Notes: a model not told the origin generated them from the sequence alone. A stretch of 64,000 nt of DNA from Rhizobium leguminosarum (GCF_017876795.1 NZ_JAGIOR010000001.1:4428501-4492500); one strand, 5' to 3'. Numbered from the stretch's first letter, positions 53,801-63,466 are shown. Program-made: numbers and translations.

Positions 53801-55099
53801 ATGACAGTTGAGTGCACCCGGCTGAAATCCGGGCTGACAGTAGTGACAGAAACCATGCCGCACCTTGAAAGCGTTGCGCTCGGAGTCTGGATCAAATCGG
53901 GATCGCGTAACGAGACGGCAGACGAGCACGGCATCGCCCACCTGCTCGAACACATGGCCTTCAAGGGCACGGGGCGCCGCACCGCCCGCCAGATCGCCGA
54001 GGAAATCGAGGATGTCGGCGGCGAGGTCAACGCCGCGACTTCGACCGAGACAACCTCTTATTACGCCCGCGTTCTCAAGGACCACGTGCCGCTCGCCGTC
54101 GATATCCTCGCCGACATCCTGACGGAATCGGCCTTCGAGGAAGAGGAGCTGGAGCGCGAGAAGCAGGTGATCCTGCAGGAGATCAACGCGGCCAACGACA
54201 CGCCCGACGACGTGGTGTTCGACCGGTTCTCCGAGGTCGCCTATCGCGACCAGACGCTTGGCCGGGCCATCCTCGGCACGCCGGAGACCGTCGTCTCCTT
54301 CACGCCGCAGCAGATCCGCGGCTATCTCGGCCGCAACTACACGACCGACCGCATGTTCATCGTCGCCACCGGCGCCGTCGAGCACGACGAATTCCTGCGC
54401 ATGGTCGAGGATCGTTTCGCCAGCCTGCCGAGCGAGCCTTCGGCGCCGCCGGTCATGGAACCGGCGCGATATATCGGCGGCAGCGTGCGCCAACCGCGCG
54501 ACCTGATGGACGCGCAGATCCTGCTCGGCTTCGAGGGCAAACCCTACCACGCCCGCGATTTCTACTGCTCGCAGATCCTCGCCAATATCCTCGGCGGCGG
54601 CATGTCCTCCAGGCTGTTCCAGGAAGTGCGCGAGTTCCGCGGCCTCTGTTATTCGGTCTATGCCTTCCACTGGGGCTTTTCCGACACCGGCATCTTCGGC
54701 ATTCATGCCGCGACCGGCGGCGAGAACCTGCCGGAGCTGGTGCCCGTCATCATCGATGAGCTGCACAAATCCGCCGATCAGATCCACCAGAAGGAAATCG
54801 AGCGCGCCCGCGCCCAGATCCGCGCCCAATTGCTGATGGGCCAGGAAAGCCCGGCCTCGCGCGCCGGCCAGATCGCCAGGCAGATGATGCTTTACGGCCG
54901 GCCGATCTCCAATCCGGAGATGATGGAACGGCTTGAGGGCATCACCATCGAGCGGCTGACGGATCTCGCCGGCCGGCTGTTCTATGACACGGTGCCGACG
55001 CTTTCGGCGATCGGGCCGCTGGAACAGCTCGCACCGATGGAAGACATCACCGCGTCGCTTTCGGTCCCGGCACCGAAGACGATGCAGGCCGGCCGCTGA
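53801..55099 (+). CDS. M16-family zinc peptidase (processing-peptidase-like)
   Basis: A 432-residue pitrilysin-type protease. The inverted zinc motif HxxEH is present in GIAHLLEHMAFKGT (near residue 50) with the third ligand in the EEEELEREKQVILQEI helix (about 120-130). The C-terminal inactive half has ANILGGGMSSRLFQEVRE and the RxxY-type YSVYAF segment. It is the bacterial homologue of the mitochondrial processing peptidase beta subunit and probably degrades peptides in the cytoplasm or periplasm; no signal peptide is visible. It lies in the thrC run. Confidence 0.93.
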   Translation: MTVECTRLKSGLTVVTETMPHLESVALGVWIKSGSRNETADEHGIAHLLEHMAFKGTGRRTARQIAEEIEDVGGEVNAATSTETTSYYARVLKDHVPLAVDILADILTESAFEEEELEREKQVILQEINAANDTPDDVVFDRFSEVAYRDQTLGRAILGTPETVVSFTPQQIRGYLGRNYTTDRMFIVATGAVEHDEFLRMVEDRFASLPSEPSAPPVMEPARYIGGSVRQPRDLMDAQILLGFEGKPYHARDFYCSQILANILGGGMSSRLFQEVREFRGLCYSVYAFHWGFSDTGIFGIHAATGGENLPELVPVIIDELHKSADQIHQKEIERARAQIRAQLLMGQESPASRAGQIARQMMLYGRPISNPEMMERLEGITIERLTDLAGRLFYDTVPTLSAIGPLEQLAPMEDITASLSVPAPKTMQAGR

Positions 55100-55128
55100 G
55101 CCGGCGTCCGTCCTGCCGGGAGTGATCG

Positions 55129-55743
55129 ATGCCAAAATCGGTGTTTCGGTTTCTGTCGCGGCAGCCGGAAGCGGTGGAGCTGGAGAACGACAGATATCTC
55201 CTGCGCCTGCCGCGCTATCAGGATTTCAACCAGTGGCACCGGCTGCGCGCCGAAAGCCGCAAGTTCCTGGAAGCCTGGGAGCCGACCTGGCGGCGCGACG
55301 AGCTGACGGAAGGCGCCTACCGCGCCCGCGTCATCCGCGGCAAGCAGGAATATGCCTCGGGCCAGGCGGTGCCGCTGTTCATTTTCCTCAAGGAAAACCA
55401 TACGCTCGTCGGCGGCGTCACCATCGGCTATATCAGGCGGGGTGCGGCACAAAGCTGCATGATCGGCTACTGGATGGGCGAACGCCATGCCGGCCAGGGG
55501 CATATGTTCGCCGCTCTGCAATTGGTTATTCCTTACATCTTCGCCGGGCTTGAGTTGCACCGTATCGAAGCAGCCTGTATTCCAGATAACGCGCGCAGCA
55601 TCCGCCTGCTTGAAAAGGCCGGGTTTCAGCAGGAAGGTTATTTGCGCGGATATTTGAAGATCAACGGTCAGTGGCATGACCATGTGATGTTTTCACGTCT
55701 CGCCACCGATACGGATAAAGGCAGGAAAACCGACAGCCGATGA
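55129..55743 (+). CDS. RimJ/RimL-type GNAT acetyltransferase
   Basis: A 204-residue N-terminal-acetyltransferase-like protein. Motif A is YWMGERHAGQGHMFAALQLVI (Q-x-x-G-x-G/A variant), followed by LELHRIEAACIPDNARSIRLLEKAGFQQEGYLRGYLKING, which is the hallmark of RimJ. It may acetylate the N-terminus of a ribosomal protein, in particular S5. ATG 55129 has GGGAGTGA upstream; the last 4 bases overlap the start of the GGDEF/EAL gene (ATGA). Confidence 0.92.
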   Translation: MPKSVFRFLSRQPEAVELENDRYLLRLPRYQDFNQWHRLRAESRKFLEAWEPTWRRDELTEGAYRARVIRGKQEYASGQAVPLFIFLKENHTLVGGVTIGYIRRGAAQSCMIGYWMGERHAGQGHMFAALQLVIPYIFAGLELHRIEAACIPDNARSIRLLEKAGFQQEGYLRGYLKINGQWHDHVMFSRLATDTDKGRKTDSR

Positions 55744-58652
55744 CCAGAGACCGCATGCTGCCCAAGTCACCGTCCGGACGTTTGATCGCGGTGATCGCAG
55801 CCCTTTTCCTGGCAGTCTTCGCCCTGGCGGCGGGTGCTGCCCAGGCGGCCGAACCGGTGAAGATTTCCCGTGACGACACCGCGCTCGACCTGACCGCGAC
55901 GACCGAAATCTACGTCAACCAGGGCGAGGCCTTCCAGGTTTCGACGGCTGCCGGCGCCGACGGCATCCGCCGCCGCATCGAGGTCAGGGCAAGCTCTGAA
56001 AACCACCAGGGCGACTGGGCGGTATTTGCGCTTGCCAATGTCTCGGAGGAGCAGCTCGAGCGGGTCATCGTCGCGCCGCATTTCCGGCTGGTCAATTCCA
56101 AGCTGTTCTGGCCGGATCTCGGCTCGCAGCGCATCAGCGCCATCACGCCCAGCGAGGGTTTCGCGCTCGATCGGCAGCCGAGCGACGAGGCCGACGTCTT
56201 CCGCATCACGCTGAACCCCGGCGCCGTCATCACCTTCGTCGCCGAGCTGTCGACGCCGGAGCTGCCGCAGATCTATCTCTGGGAACCGAACGCCTACAAG
56301 GACACGATCAACGCCTTCACCCTCTATCGCGGCATCGTGCTCGGCATTGCCGGCCTGCTGGCGGTGTTCCTGACCATCCTCTTCGTCGTCAAGGGCACCT
56401 CGATGCTGCCGGCAACGGCAGCGCTTGCCTGGGCGGTGCTCGGCTATATCTGCGTCGACTTCGGTTTTCTCGGCAAGCTGATCAGCGTCGCCTCGGCCGA
56501 CCAGCGAATATGGCGCGCCTGCGCTGAAGTTGCGCTGGCCTCCAGTTTCGTCATCTTCCTCTTTACCTATCTCAACCTCAACCGCTGGCATGCGCATCTC
56601 GGCTACGCCACACTCGCCTGGGTGCTCGGCCTTGCCCTGCTCTTCGGCGTGGCGATCTACGATCCGTCGATTGCCGCCGGCATCGCCAGGCTGTCCTTCG
56701 CGCTGACGGCGGCGACCGGGCTGCTGCTGATCGTCTATCTCGGTTTCAACCGCTATGACCGCGCCATCCTCTTGGTGCCGGCCTGGGCGCTGACGCTCGT
56801 CTGGCTGTTCGGGGCATGGATGACGGTCACCGGGCGGCTCGACAACGACATCATCCAGCCGGCACTTGGCGGCGGCCTGGTGCTTATCGTGCTTCTGATC
56901 GGCTTCACCGTCATGCAGCATGCCTTTGCCGGCGGCGCCTTCCAGCAGGGGCTGTTTTCCGATCTCGAGCGGCAATCGCTGGCGCTGACCGGTTCCGGCG
57001 ATATGGTGTGGGATTGGGACGTGGCGCGCGACCGCGTCGTCACCATTCCCGACGTCTCGACCAAGCTCGGCCTTTCCCCCGGCACCATGCATGGCGCGGC
57101 GCGCAACTGGCTGCCGCGGCTGCACCCGGATGACCGCGACCGCTTCCGCGCCACGCTCGACGTGCTGCTCGAGCATCGGCGGGGGCGGCTGAACCACGAG
57201 TTCCGCATCCGCGCCGAGGACGGGCATTTCCACTGGCTGTTGATCCGCGCCCGGCCGGTGCTCGGCTCGAACGGCGAAATCATCCGCTGCGTCGGCACGA
57301 TCGTCGACGTGACCGAGCAGAAGAACTCCGTCGAACGGCTGCTGCACGATGCGCTGCACGACAATCTGACCGGCCTGCCGAACCGGCAGGTCTTCCTCGA
57401 CCGGCTGCAATCGGTGCTGGCGCTGGCGCCGGGCGGCGAGACGCTGCGCCCCACCGTGATGGTGATTGACATCGACCGCTACAAGCTGGTCAACGATGCG
57501 CTCGGGGCCGCTGCCGGCGACAATATCCTCATCGCGCTGACCCGGCGCCTGCGCCGGCTGTTGAAACCGCAGGACACGCTGGCGCGGCTGGCCGGCGACC
57601 AGTTCGGCCTGATCCTGGTGTCCGAGCACAATCCGACCAAGGTCGCCGATTTCGCCGATGCGATCAGCAAGGCGATCATGGTGCCGATCAACTTCGCCAA
57701 TCGCGAGATCATCCTGACGGCCTCGATCGGGCTGACCTCTTGGGTCGACCGGCAGGAGAGCGCCACCGGCCTGCTCAGCGACGCCGAGCTTGCCATGTAC
57801 CGGGCAAAACGGGCCGGCGGCAACCGTGTCGAGCCGTTCCAGCCGGCCTTCCGCGACTTCGGCACCGACCGGCTGCAGCTCGAAACGGACCTGCGCCGCG
57901 CCATCGAGCGCAAGGAACTGTCGATGGTCTACCAGCCGATTGCCCGGCTTGAGGATGTCGAGGTCGCCGGTTTCGAGGCATTGATGCGCTGGGAACATCC
58001 CAAACGCGGCAATATCCCGCCGTCCGAATTCATTCCGATCGCCGAGGCCTCCGATCTCATCGGCGCGCTCGGCATGTTCGCGCTCGAGCAGGCGACCAAC
58101 GATCTGATGAGCTGGCAGCAACTGACCGGCGAATTGCCGATCTTCGTGTCGATCAATCTGTCGAGCGTGCAGCTGCTCAACAACGAGCTCTATGACGATG
58201 TGCGTTCGGTTCTCGCCAAGACGCATTGCCAGCCCTCGCGCCTGAAGCTCGAACTGACGGAGTCCATGGTGATGGAAAATCCGGAACAGGCCCGGCTCGT
58301 GCTGCAGAAGCTGAAGGAAGCCGGCATCGGCCTGGCGCTCGACGATTTCGGCACCGGCTATTCCTCGCTCGCCTATCTCACCCGCTTCCCCTTCGACATG
58401 ATCAAGCTCGACAAGGCCTTGGTGCGCGACGGCAGCGACAAGAAGGCGACCGTGCTCAGATCGGTGATCGCAATGGCGCGCGAACTTGAAATGAAGGTGG
58501 TGGCCGAGGGAATCGAATCCAACGAGGATGCGATCGAACTCGCCAAGATGGGCTGCAGCTATGGGCAGAGCTATCTGTTCGGGCCGCCGATCGCTTCGGA
58601 ATCGGTGCTGCGGCTGCTGCGGGAGCGGTTTCCGCTGACGAAGCGGGCGTGA
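55740..58652 (+). CDS. Membrane GGDEF/EAL protein, probable cyclic-di-GMP phosphodiesterase
   Basis: A 970-residue protein: signal segment (about 15-38), a periplasmic beta-rich domain (40-185), seven or eight membrane helices (190-395), a PAS domain (415-540, with HPDDRDRFRATLDVLLEH), then GGDEF (550-705) and EAL (715-960). The GGDEF site reads AGDQF, so the cyclase is probably inactive. The EAL site FEALMRW, LDDFGTGYSSL, KLDKALV and VAEGIES look complete. It therefore most likely breaks down cyclic-di-GMP in response to a periplasmic signal. The 4-base overlap with the RimJ gene suggests one transcript with thrC, M16 and RimJ. Confidence 0.93.
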   Translation: MTRDRMLPKSPSGRLIAVIAALFLAVFALAAGAAQAAEPVKISRDDTALDLTATTEIYVNQGEAFQVSTAAGADGIRRRIEVRASSENHQGDWAVFALANVSEEQLERVIVAPHFRLVNSKLFWPDLGSQRISAITPSEGFALDRQPSDEADVFRITLNPGAVITFVAELSTPELPQIYLWEPNAYKDTINAFTLYRGIVLGIAGLLAVFLTILFVVKGTSMLPATAALAWAVLGYICVDFGFLGKLISVASADQRIWRACAEVALASSFVIFLFTYLNLNRWHAHLGYATLAWVLGLALLFGVAIYDPSIAAGIARLSFALTAATGLLLIVYLGFNRYDRAILLVPAWALTLVWLFGAWMTVTGRLDNDIIQPALGGGLVLIVLLIGFTVMQHAFAGGAFQQGLFSDLERQSLALTGSGDMVWDWDVARDRVVTIPDVSTKLGLSPGTMHGAARNWLPRLHPDDRDRFRATLDVLLEHRRGRLNHEFRIRAEDGHFHWLLIRARPVLGSNGEIIRCVGTIVDVTEQKNSVERLLHDALHDNLTGLPNRQVFLDRLQSVLALAPGGETLRPTVMVIDIDRYKLVNDALGAAAGDNILIALTRRLRRLLKPQDTLARLAGDQFGLILVSEHNPTKVADFADAISKAIMVPINFANREIILTASIGLTSWVDRQESATGLLSDAELAMYRAKRAGGNRVEPFQPAFRDFGTDRLQLETDLRRAIERKELSMVYQPIARLEDVEVAGFEALMRWEHPKRGNIPPSEFIPIAEASDLIGALGMFALEQATNDLMSWQQLTGELPIFVSINLSSVQLLNNELYDDVRSVLAKTHCQPSRLKLELTESMVMENPEQARLVLQKLKEAGIGLALDDFGTGYSSLAYLTRFPFDMIKLDKALVRDGSDKKATVLRSVIAMARELEMKVVAEGIESNEDAIELAKMGCSYGQSYLFGPPIASESVLRLLRERFPLTKRA

Positions 58653-58689
58653 TCTTAGAACAGGATTATTCCAGTGAAGACGGTCGGTC

Positions 58690-59172
58690 TCAGCGCTCGA
58701 TGGGAACGCTTAAGCCCACCTTCACCCGATCCATCGCGACGAATGTCCGAAAGCGCTTGACGTTATTATTGCCGAAAAACAGCCGCCGCGTCAGCGCCTC
58801 GTAGTCGGCCATTGAGGGGACGACGATGACCAGAATGAAATCCGCCTCGCCGGTGACGTAGTAGCACTGCTGGATTTCAGGCGCGGCGGCGAACTGGCTT
58901 TTTGCCTGTTCGATCTGTTTTGCCGTTTCGCTGATAACCTCCACCTCGACGAAGATGGTGATCGATTGCCCAAGGGCTGCGGGGTCGAGAACGGCGACGT
59001 TTGCCCGGATGACCCCATCCTCCGTCATCCGTTTGATCCGGCGTTGGACGGCAGGCGCTGACAGGCCGACGGCTTCGCCGATCGTCCGTTGCGGCGTGGT
59101 ATTGTCCTTCTGCAGGATTGCCAGGATCTTGTGGTCGAATGCATCCAAGGGGGACTTTACCGGTCGGCTCAA
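58690..59172 (-). CDS. Lrp/AsnC-family transcriptional regulator
   Basis: 160 residues. HTH region AFDHKILAILQKDNTTPQRTIGEAVGLSAPAVQRRIKRMTEDGVI (about 12-55), then the RAM ligand domain ending in FFGNNNVKRFRTFVAMDRVKV. Start TTG 59172 has GGAGC 7 bases before; TTG 59148 is the alternative. It is divergent from the diaminopropionate ammonia-lyase operon by 105 bases and very likely controls it in response to an amino-acid effector. No close match to a named Lrp member. Confidence 0.9.
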   Translation of the reverse strand: MSRPVKSPLDAFDHKILAILQKDNTTPQRTIGEAVGLSAPAVQRRIKRMTEDGVIRANVAVLDPAALGQSITIFVEVEVISETAKQIEQAKSQFAAAPEIQQCYYVTGEADFILVIVVPSMADYEALTRRLFFGNNNVKRFRTFVAMDRVKVGLSVPIER

Positions 59173-59277
59173 AACGGAGCTCCAACGAAACAAAATTGCA
59201 AAACAGCCGCCGAAATACAGCGCCTTTTTCACCTCGCCTGCAATATGTTTTAGCCAAACAACCGAAGTGAGGCGCGC

Positions 59278-60489
59278 ATGTTTCTGCTGAACAGCAATTC
59301 CGACTACCGTCAGCCGCTCGACCCGCGGGACGCCGAAACCCTCGGCTTGGATGCTGCAGATGCGGTCGAGCGCCAGCTGGCATTCCGGGAAAACCATGCG
59401 GAAACGCCCCTCGTTGCTCTGCCGGCACTGGCAGCCGAACTCGGTGTCGGCTCGATCCACATCAAGGACGAGGGCCATCGCCTCGGCCTCGGAAGCTTCA
59501 AGGCGCTTGGCGGCGCCTATGCGGTGATCCAGCTGGTCCTCGATGAGGCGGCACACAGGCTCGGCCGCGTCATCGATGTCTCGGAATTGCATTTTTCTCA
59601 TGTTCGAGAGGTGGCCGAGACCGTGACCGTCGCCTGCGCCACCGACGGCAATCACGGCCGGTCGGTGGCCCAGGGCGCACAGCTGGTCGGAGCCCGGGCG
59701 GCGATTTTCGTGCATGCCGGCGTCAGCGACGAACGCGTCGCCGCCATCGCCCGCTTCGGCGCCGAGATGATCCGTGTGGACGGGACCTATGACGATTCCG
59801 TTCGGGAGGCGGCGCGCATTGCCGAGGAAAAAGGGTGGACGATCGTGTCGGACACCTCATGGCCCGGTTATGAGCGCATTCCCGGGCTGGTGATGCAGGG
59901 CTACACCGCCCTTGTCCGGGAAGCGCTGAGAGCAATGCCGCAGCCGCCCACCCATGTCTTCATTCAGGCAGGCGTCGGCGGGATTGCCGCGACCGTCGCA
60001 GGCCACATGGCCATCGCCTTCGGCGACAAACGCCCGACCTTCACAGTCGTCGATCCCGCCCGCGCCGCCTGCCTGTTCGAAACAGCGCGGGCCGGACGTT
60101 TGGTCACCGTTGCCCATGGCGAGCCGACCGTCATGGCGATGCTCGAATGTTACGAACCTTCGCTTGTCGCCTGGCGTATCCTCTCCCGGGTCGCGGACGC
60201 ATTCATGACCGTTGAAGAAGACGAGGCGATCTTGGTGATGAAGCGGCTTGCCGATCCGGCTGGAACCGACCCGGCGATTGTCGCCGGTGAAAGTGGCGGG
60301 GTGGGGCTTGCCGGACTGATCAGTGCTGCCAGCGATCCCGCGATCAAGCAAGCCCTGTCACTCGACGGCCATTCGCGCATATTCCTGGTGAACACCGAAG
60401 GCGCGACCGATCCCGGCAAATATCAAGAGATCGTCGGGCGATCACCGGCCGCGGTCGCCGCGAAATATAAGGCTGGAGCATCAGTATGA
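59278..60489 (+). CDS. dpaL: Diaminopropionate ammonia-lyase
   Basis: A 403-residue fold type II PLP enzyme. The PLP lysine is in GLGSFKALGGAYAV (near residue 77); ATDGNHGRSVA, GVGGIAATVAG and GESGGVGLAG are the family phosphate and substrate loops. DpaL cleaves 2,3-diaminopropionate to pyruvate and two ammonia. ATG 59278 is preceded by GTGAGGCG. It is first in a three-gene operon with overlapping starts; the partners are amidohydrolases that could free diaminopropionate from an N-acyl form. Confidence 0.94.
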   Translation: MFLLNSNSDYRQPLDPRDAETLGLDAADAVERQLAFRENHAETPLVALPALAAELGVGSIHIKDEGHRLGLGSFKALGGAYAVIQLVLDEAAHRLGRVIDVSELHFSHVREVAETVTVACATDGNHGRSVAQGAQLVGARAAIFVHAGVSDERVAAIARFGAEMIRVDGTYDDSVREAARIAEEKGWTIVSDTSWPGYERIPGLVMQGYTALVREALRAMPQPPTHVFIQAGVGGIAATVAGHMAIAFGDKRPTFTVVDPARAACLFETARAGRLVTVAHGEPTVMAMLECYEPSLVAWRILSRVADAFMTVEEDEAILVMKRLADPAGTDPAIVAGESGGVGLAGLISAASDPAIKQALSLDGHSRIFLVNTEGATDPGKYQEIVGRSPAAVAAKYKAGASV

Positions 60490-61733
60490 GGCATCGTTCG
60501 ATCGATCCGGGGCGTCTGCTCGCACGCATCGCCGAGCTCGGCGAGATCGGCCGCGATGCGGGGGGAAGGCTTGTCCGCTTGGCGGCGTCCGATAGCGAAA
60601 GGCTGGGGCGCGATCGGTTTGTCTCCTGGCTTGAGGACGCCGGGCTGGAGGTTGCAGTCGACCACATCGGCAACATCTTTGGCATCTGGAATGCCGCGGG
60701 CGTCGACGGCGAAAAGCCGATCATGATCGGCTCCCACATCGACACGGTCATCAACGCGGGCATCTATGATGGATGTTATGGCGTGCTGGCTGGCCTCGAG
60801 GTGATCCAGACGCTGAAAAGCCAAGGGTTCGAACCGTCGCGCCCGATTGTCGTTGCCGCCTTCACCAATGAGGAAGGGGTGCGCTATGCGCCCGACATGA
60901 TGGGTTCGCTGGTCTATTCCGGCGGCGTCGATGTCGCTGCGGCGCTCAAGACGGTGGGTACGGATGGCACTGTGCTCGGCGATGAATTGGCGCGGATCGG
61001 CTATGCCGGCACCCATGCGCCCGGCTTGATGATGCCGCACGCCTATGTCGAGCTGCATATCGAGCAGGGTCCGGTTCTTGAGAGGGAGGGCGTAGCGGTC
61101 GGCGCAGTCGAGAACCTGCAGGGCATTTCCTGGCAGAAGGTGACCATCGACGGTGATGCCAATCATGCCGGGACGACACCGATCTCGATGCGCCGGGACG
61201 CCGGCTACGCGGCTGCCCGCGTCATCACCTTTCTGCGGGACTGTGCGAAGGCATCGAACACGCCAACTGTCGCGACCGTCGGCTGCATCGCTTTTGAGCC
61301 GAACGCGATCAATGTCATTCCTTCACGCGCGACGTTCACGGTGGATCCGCGTGATCCGGACGAAGACCGCCTGAAGGAAGAGGAAAACGCGCTCGCCGCA
61401 TTCCTCGATCTGCTTTCCTCAGACGAAAAGGTTGGCATATCCGTCGAACGACTGGCGCGGTTCGAGCCGGTCAAGTTCGATCAAGCGATCGTTCAACGGA
61501 TTGAGGTTGCCGCCAGGGATCGCGGCCTGGCGTGTAGGCGCATGACATCGGGCGCCGGCCATGACGCCCAAATGATTGCGCGCATGGCGCCAAGCGCGAT
61601 GATCTTCGTGCCGAGCCGCGGCGGGATCAGTCATAATCCGAAGGAGTTCACATCAGACATGGATCTTGTCGCCGGGGCGAATATCCTCCTCGACGTCGTT
61701 TGCGGGCTTGCAACAGGGGAATGGCCGAAATGA
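60486..61733 (+). CDS. M20-family N-carbamoyl-amino-acid/allantoate amidohydrolase
   Basis: A 415-residue zinc or manganese amidohydrolase of the HyuC/AllC group: GSHIDTVINAGIYDGCYGVLAGLE and FTNEEGVRYAP carry metal ligands, ELHIEQGPVLE is the group signature, and GDANHAGTTPISMRRDA closes the active site. Members hydrolyse N-carbamoyl amino acids, allantoate or ureidoglycine. ATG 60486 overlaps dpaL by 4 bases (ATGA). The context suggests an N-substituted diaminopropionate, but this is inference. Confidence 0.93.
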   Translation: MRHRSIDPGRLLARIAELGEIGRDAGGRLVRLAASDSERLGRDRFVSWLEDAGLEVAVDHIGNIFGIWNAAGVDGEKPIMIGSHIDTVINAGIYDGCYGVLAGLEVIQTLKSQGFEPSRPIVVAAFTNEEGVRYAPDMMGSLVYSGGVDVAAALKTVGTDGTVLGDELARIGYAGTHAPGLMMPHAYVELHIEQGPVLEREGVAVGAVENLQGISWQKVTIDGDANHAGTTPISMRRDAGYAAARVITFLRDCAKASNTPTVATVGCIAFEPNAINVIPSRATFTVDPRDPDEDRLKEEENALAAFLDLLSSDEKVGISVERLARFEPVKFDQAIVQRIEVAARDRGLACRRMTSGAGHDAQMIARMAPSAMIFVPSRGGISHNPKEFTSDMDLVAGANILLDVVCGLATGEWPK

Positions 61734-62890
61734 GCGTGGACAGCCGAATGCTGGAACGGGACATGACCGCCTGGAGGCGCGACCTTCACAGCCATCCCGA
61801 GTTCGGCTTCGACGAGAAGCGGACGGCGGCCTTCGTCGCCCAAAAACTGCGGGAGTTCGGGGTCGACGAGGTGGTTGAAGGTGTTGGCGGCACAGGGGTT
61901 ATCGGAACGCTGAGGCGTGGCGGCGGCAACCGTTCCATCGCGCTGCGCGCCGACATGGATGCCCTGAAGATCACCGAACAGGGAGATCGGTCCTATCGAT
62001 CGCAGACCGCCGGCGTGATGCACGCCTGCCGCCATGACGGCCATACGGCAATGCTGCTTGGCGCCGCCAGGATGCTGTCGGAGGACGGCGATTTCGACGG
62101 CACCGTCCGGTTCATCTTTCAGCCTGCCGAGGAGTGGGGCAAAGGCGCGCTGGCAATGATCGCCGATGGCCTGATGACGCGTTTTCCCTTCGACGAAATC
62201 TACGGCCTGCACAACATGCCGGGTCTTCCGGTCGGGGTTTTCGAGACCCGCGCCGGCGCGATCATGTCGGCGGAGGATAATTTCGAGATCGTGCTGAAGG
62301 GCGTCGGCGGACACGCCGCGCGTCCGCACTCCGGCAACGAAGTGCTGGTTGCCGCCTGCGCATTGGTGACGAACCTCCAGATAATCGTTTCCCGGCGGCT
62401 CGATCCGGCCGATATCGGCGTCGTTTCGGTGACCGAACTTCTGACCGACGGCACCCGCAACGCCCTGCCTGGACTGGCGCGCATCCTGGGCGATGCCCGC
62501 AGCTTCCGCCCCGAGGTCAGCGCGGTGATCGAGACGCAGATGCGCCTGATCGCAGAGGGGACCGCGCTCGCCCACAATGTCGCGGCCGAGGTGAATTATA
62601 CCAGAGAATTCATCCCGCTGCTCAACGATGCCGCCCTGGTCGAGGAAGCCTTTGCGGCAGCCAGCAGTGTCTTCCCCACGGAAAACATCAAGGTCCGGCG
62701 CGAGCCGATGACCGGATCGGAAGACTTCGCGCGGTTCCTCGAACATGTACCCGGCTGCTTCGTCTTCCTGGGCAATGGCGAAGACTCCGCGCCGCTTCAC
62801 AATCCGAATTACGATTTCAACGACGACGGACTGGTCCACGGCGCCAACTTCCACGCGAGCATCGTCCGTCGGCGTCTGAACGCAAGCTGA
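61730..62890 (+). CDS. M20-family amidohydrolase (hippurate hydrolase/N-acyl-amino-acid deacylase type)
   Basis: A 386-residue amidohydrolase. Start ATG 61730 overlaps the upstream stop as ATGA and has AGGGGA 10 bases before; an ATG at 61721 has no room for a ribosome site. Metal ligands: DLHSHPEFGFDE, RADMDALKI, MHACRHDGHTAMLLGAA (with R in place of the common G after Cys) and QPAEEWGKGA. The dimerisation domain lies in the middle (GVGGHAARPHSGNE). It removes acyl groups from amino-acid conjugates. With dpaL and HyuC-like genes it forms a catabolic set. Confidence 0.93.
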   Translation: MSVDSRMLERDMTAWRRDLHSHPEFGFDEKRTAAFVAQKLREFGVDEVVEGVGGTGVIGTLRRGGGNRSIALRADMDALKITEQGDRSYRSQTAGVMHACRHDGHTAMLLGAARMLSEDGDFDGTVRFIFQPAEEWGKGALAMIADGLMTRFPFDEIYGLHNMPGLPVGVFETRAGAIMSAEDNFEIVLKGVGGHAARPHSGNEVLVAACALVTNLQIIVSRRLDPADIGVVSVTELLTDGTRNALPGLARILGDARSFRPEVSAVIETQMRLIAEGTALAHNVAAEVNYTREFIPLLNDAALVEEAFAAASSVFPTENIKVRREPMTGSEDFARFLEHVPGCFVFLGNGEDSAPLHNPNYDFNDDGLVHGANFHASIVRRRLNAS

Positions 62891-63040
62891 CATCCGGTCG
62901 GGCGCGCTCGCCGTCTTCGACCCGGTTTTCGGATGCATCGCATTGCGGGAATGGACGAGAGCGTCTGCAACCGCCTCCGACAAACCATTGACCAACGGTC
63001 TGCGATGTGCGCCTCTCAGTGCTTGCACAAGGAAAATCCC

Positions 63041-63466
63041 ATGCTCAAATTTCTGCTCACCCTGTCCTTGGGTGTTTTTTGCGTCGCGCCGCTTCAGGCC
63101 GGCGAACTCACTCCCGCCACCAAAAGCTGCCTGTCGGGGGAAAAACAGGGGCATTGCGAGCGCTGGGTCAGGGATTTCAAGACAGCCATGGAGCTGGCGC
63201 ATAAAGGCGATCACGGCGCACAGGTAACCGTCGCCTTCTGCCTGTCCACCGGTTGCCATGACGCCGTCACCATCGACAAGGTCGCCTCCTGCAGCTGGCA
63301 CCTCGTCATCGCCAATTCGGGTGCTGCGACGGTGCTCGATGGTTCCAATCTCAGGAACACCTGCCGGCCGATGACGCCGGCTGAGAAAGACCAGGCGCGC
63401 GCCTTGTCCCGCGATCTGGTCCAGGAGATCTATAAGCGCCCGATGGTCACGACCGATCAGATGTAG
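63041..63466 (+). CDS. Exported Cys-rich protein, 141 residues
   Basis: ATG 63041 has AAGGAAAA 6 bases upstream and opens a signal peptide (LKFLLTLSLGVFCVAPLQAG, cleavage likely after QAG). The mature part has six Cys (CLSGEKQGHC, CLSTGCHD, CSWHLV, NTCRP), probably three disulfides, and includes repeated short helical segments (WVRDFKTAMELAHKG) recalling a Sel1-like or small periplasmic domain. No family named with confidence. Single gene. Confidence 0.78.
   Translation: MLKFLLTLSLGVFCVAPLQAGELTPATKSCLSGEKQGHCERWVRDFKTAMELAHKGDHGAQVTVAFCLSTGCHDAVTIDKVASCSWHLVIANSGAATVLDGSNLRNTCRPMTPAEKDQARALSRDLVQEIYKRPMVTTDQM

Noticed and set aside
52925..55135. A 736-residue minus-strand frame
   Set aside because: Antisense of thrC and the M16 peptidase, both clearly real.
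55767..58226. An 819-residue open frame on the minus strand
   Set aside because: Antisense of the GGDEF/EAL gene, Gln/Asp/Arg-rich without motifs; a typical shadow in GC-rich DNA.
61631..63301. A 556-residue minus-strand frame
   Set aside because: Antisense of the M20 hydrolase and exported protein genes; no ribosome site.
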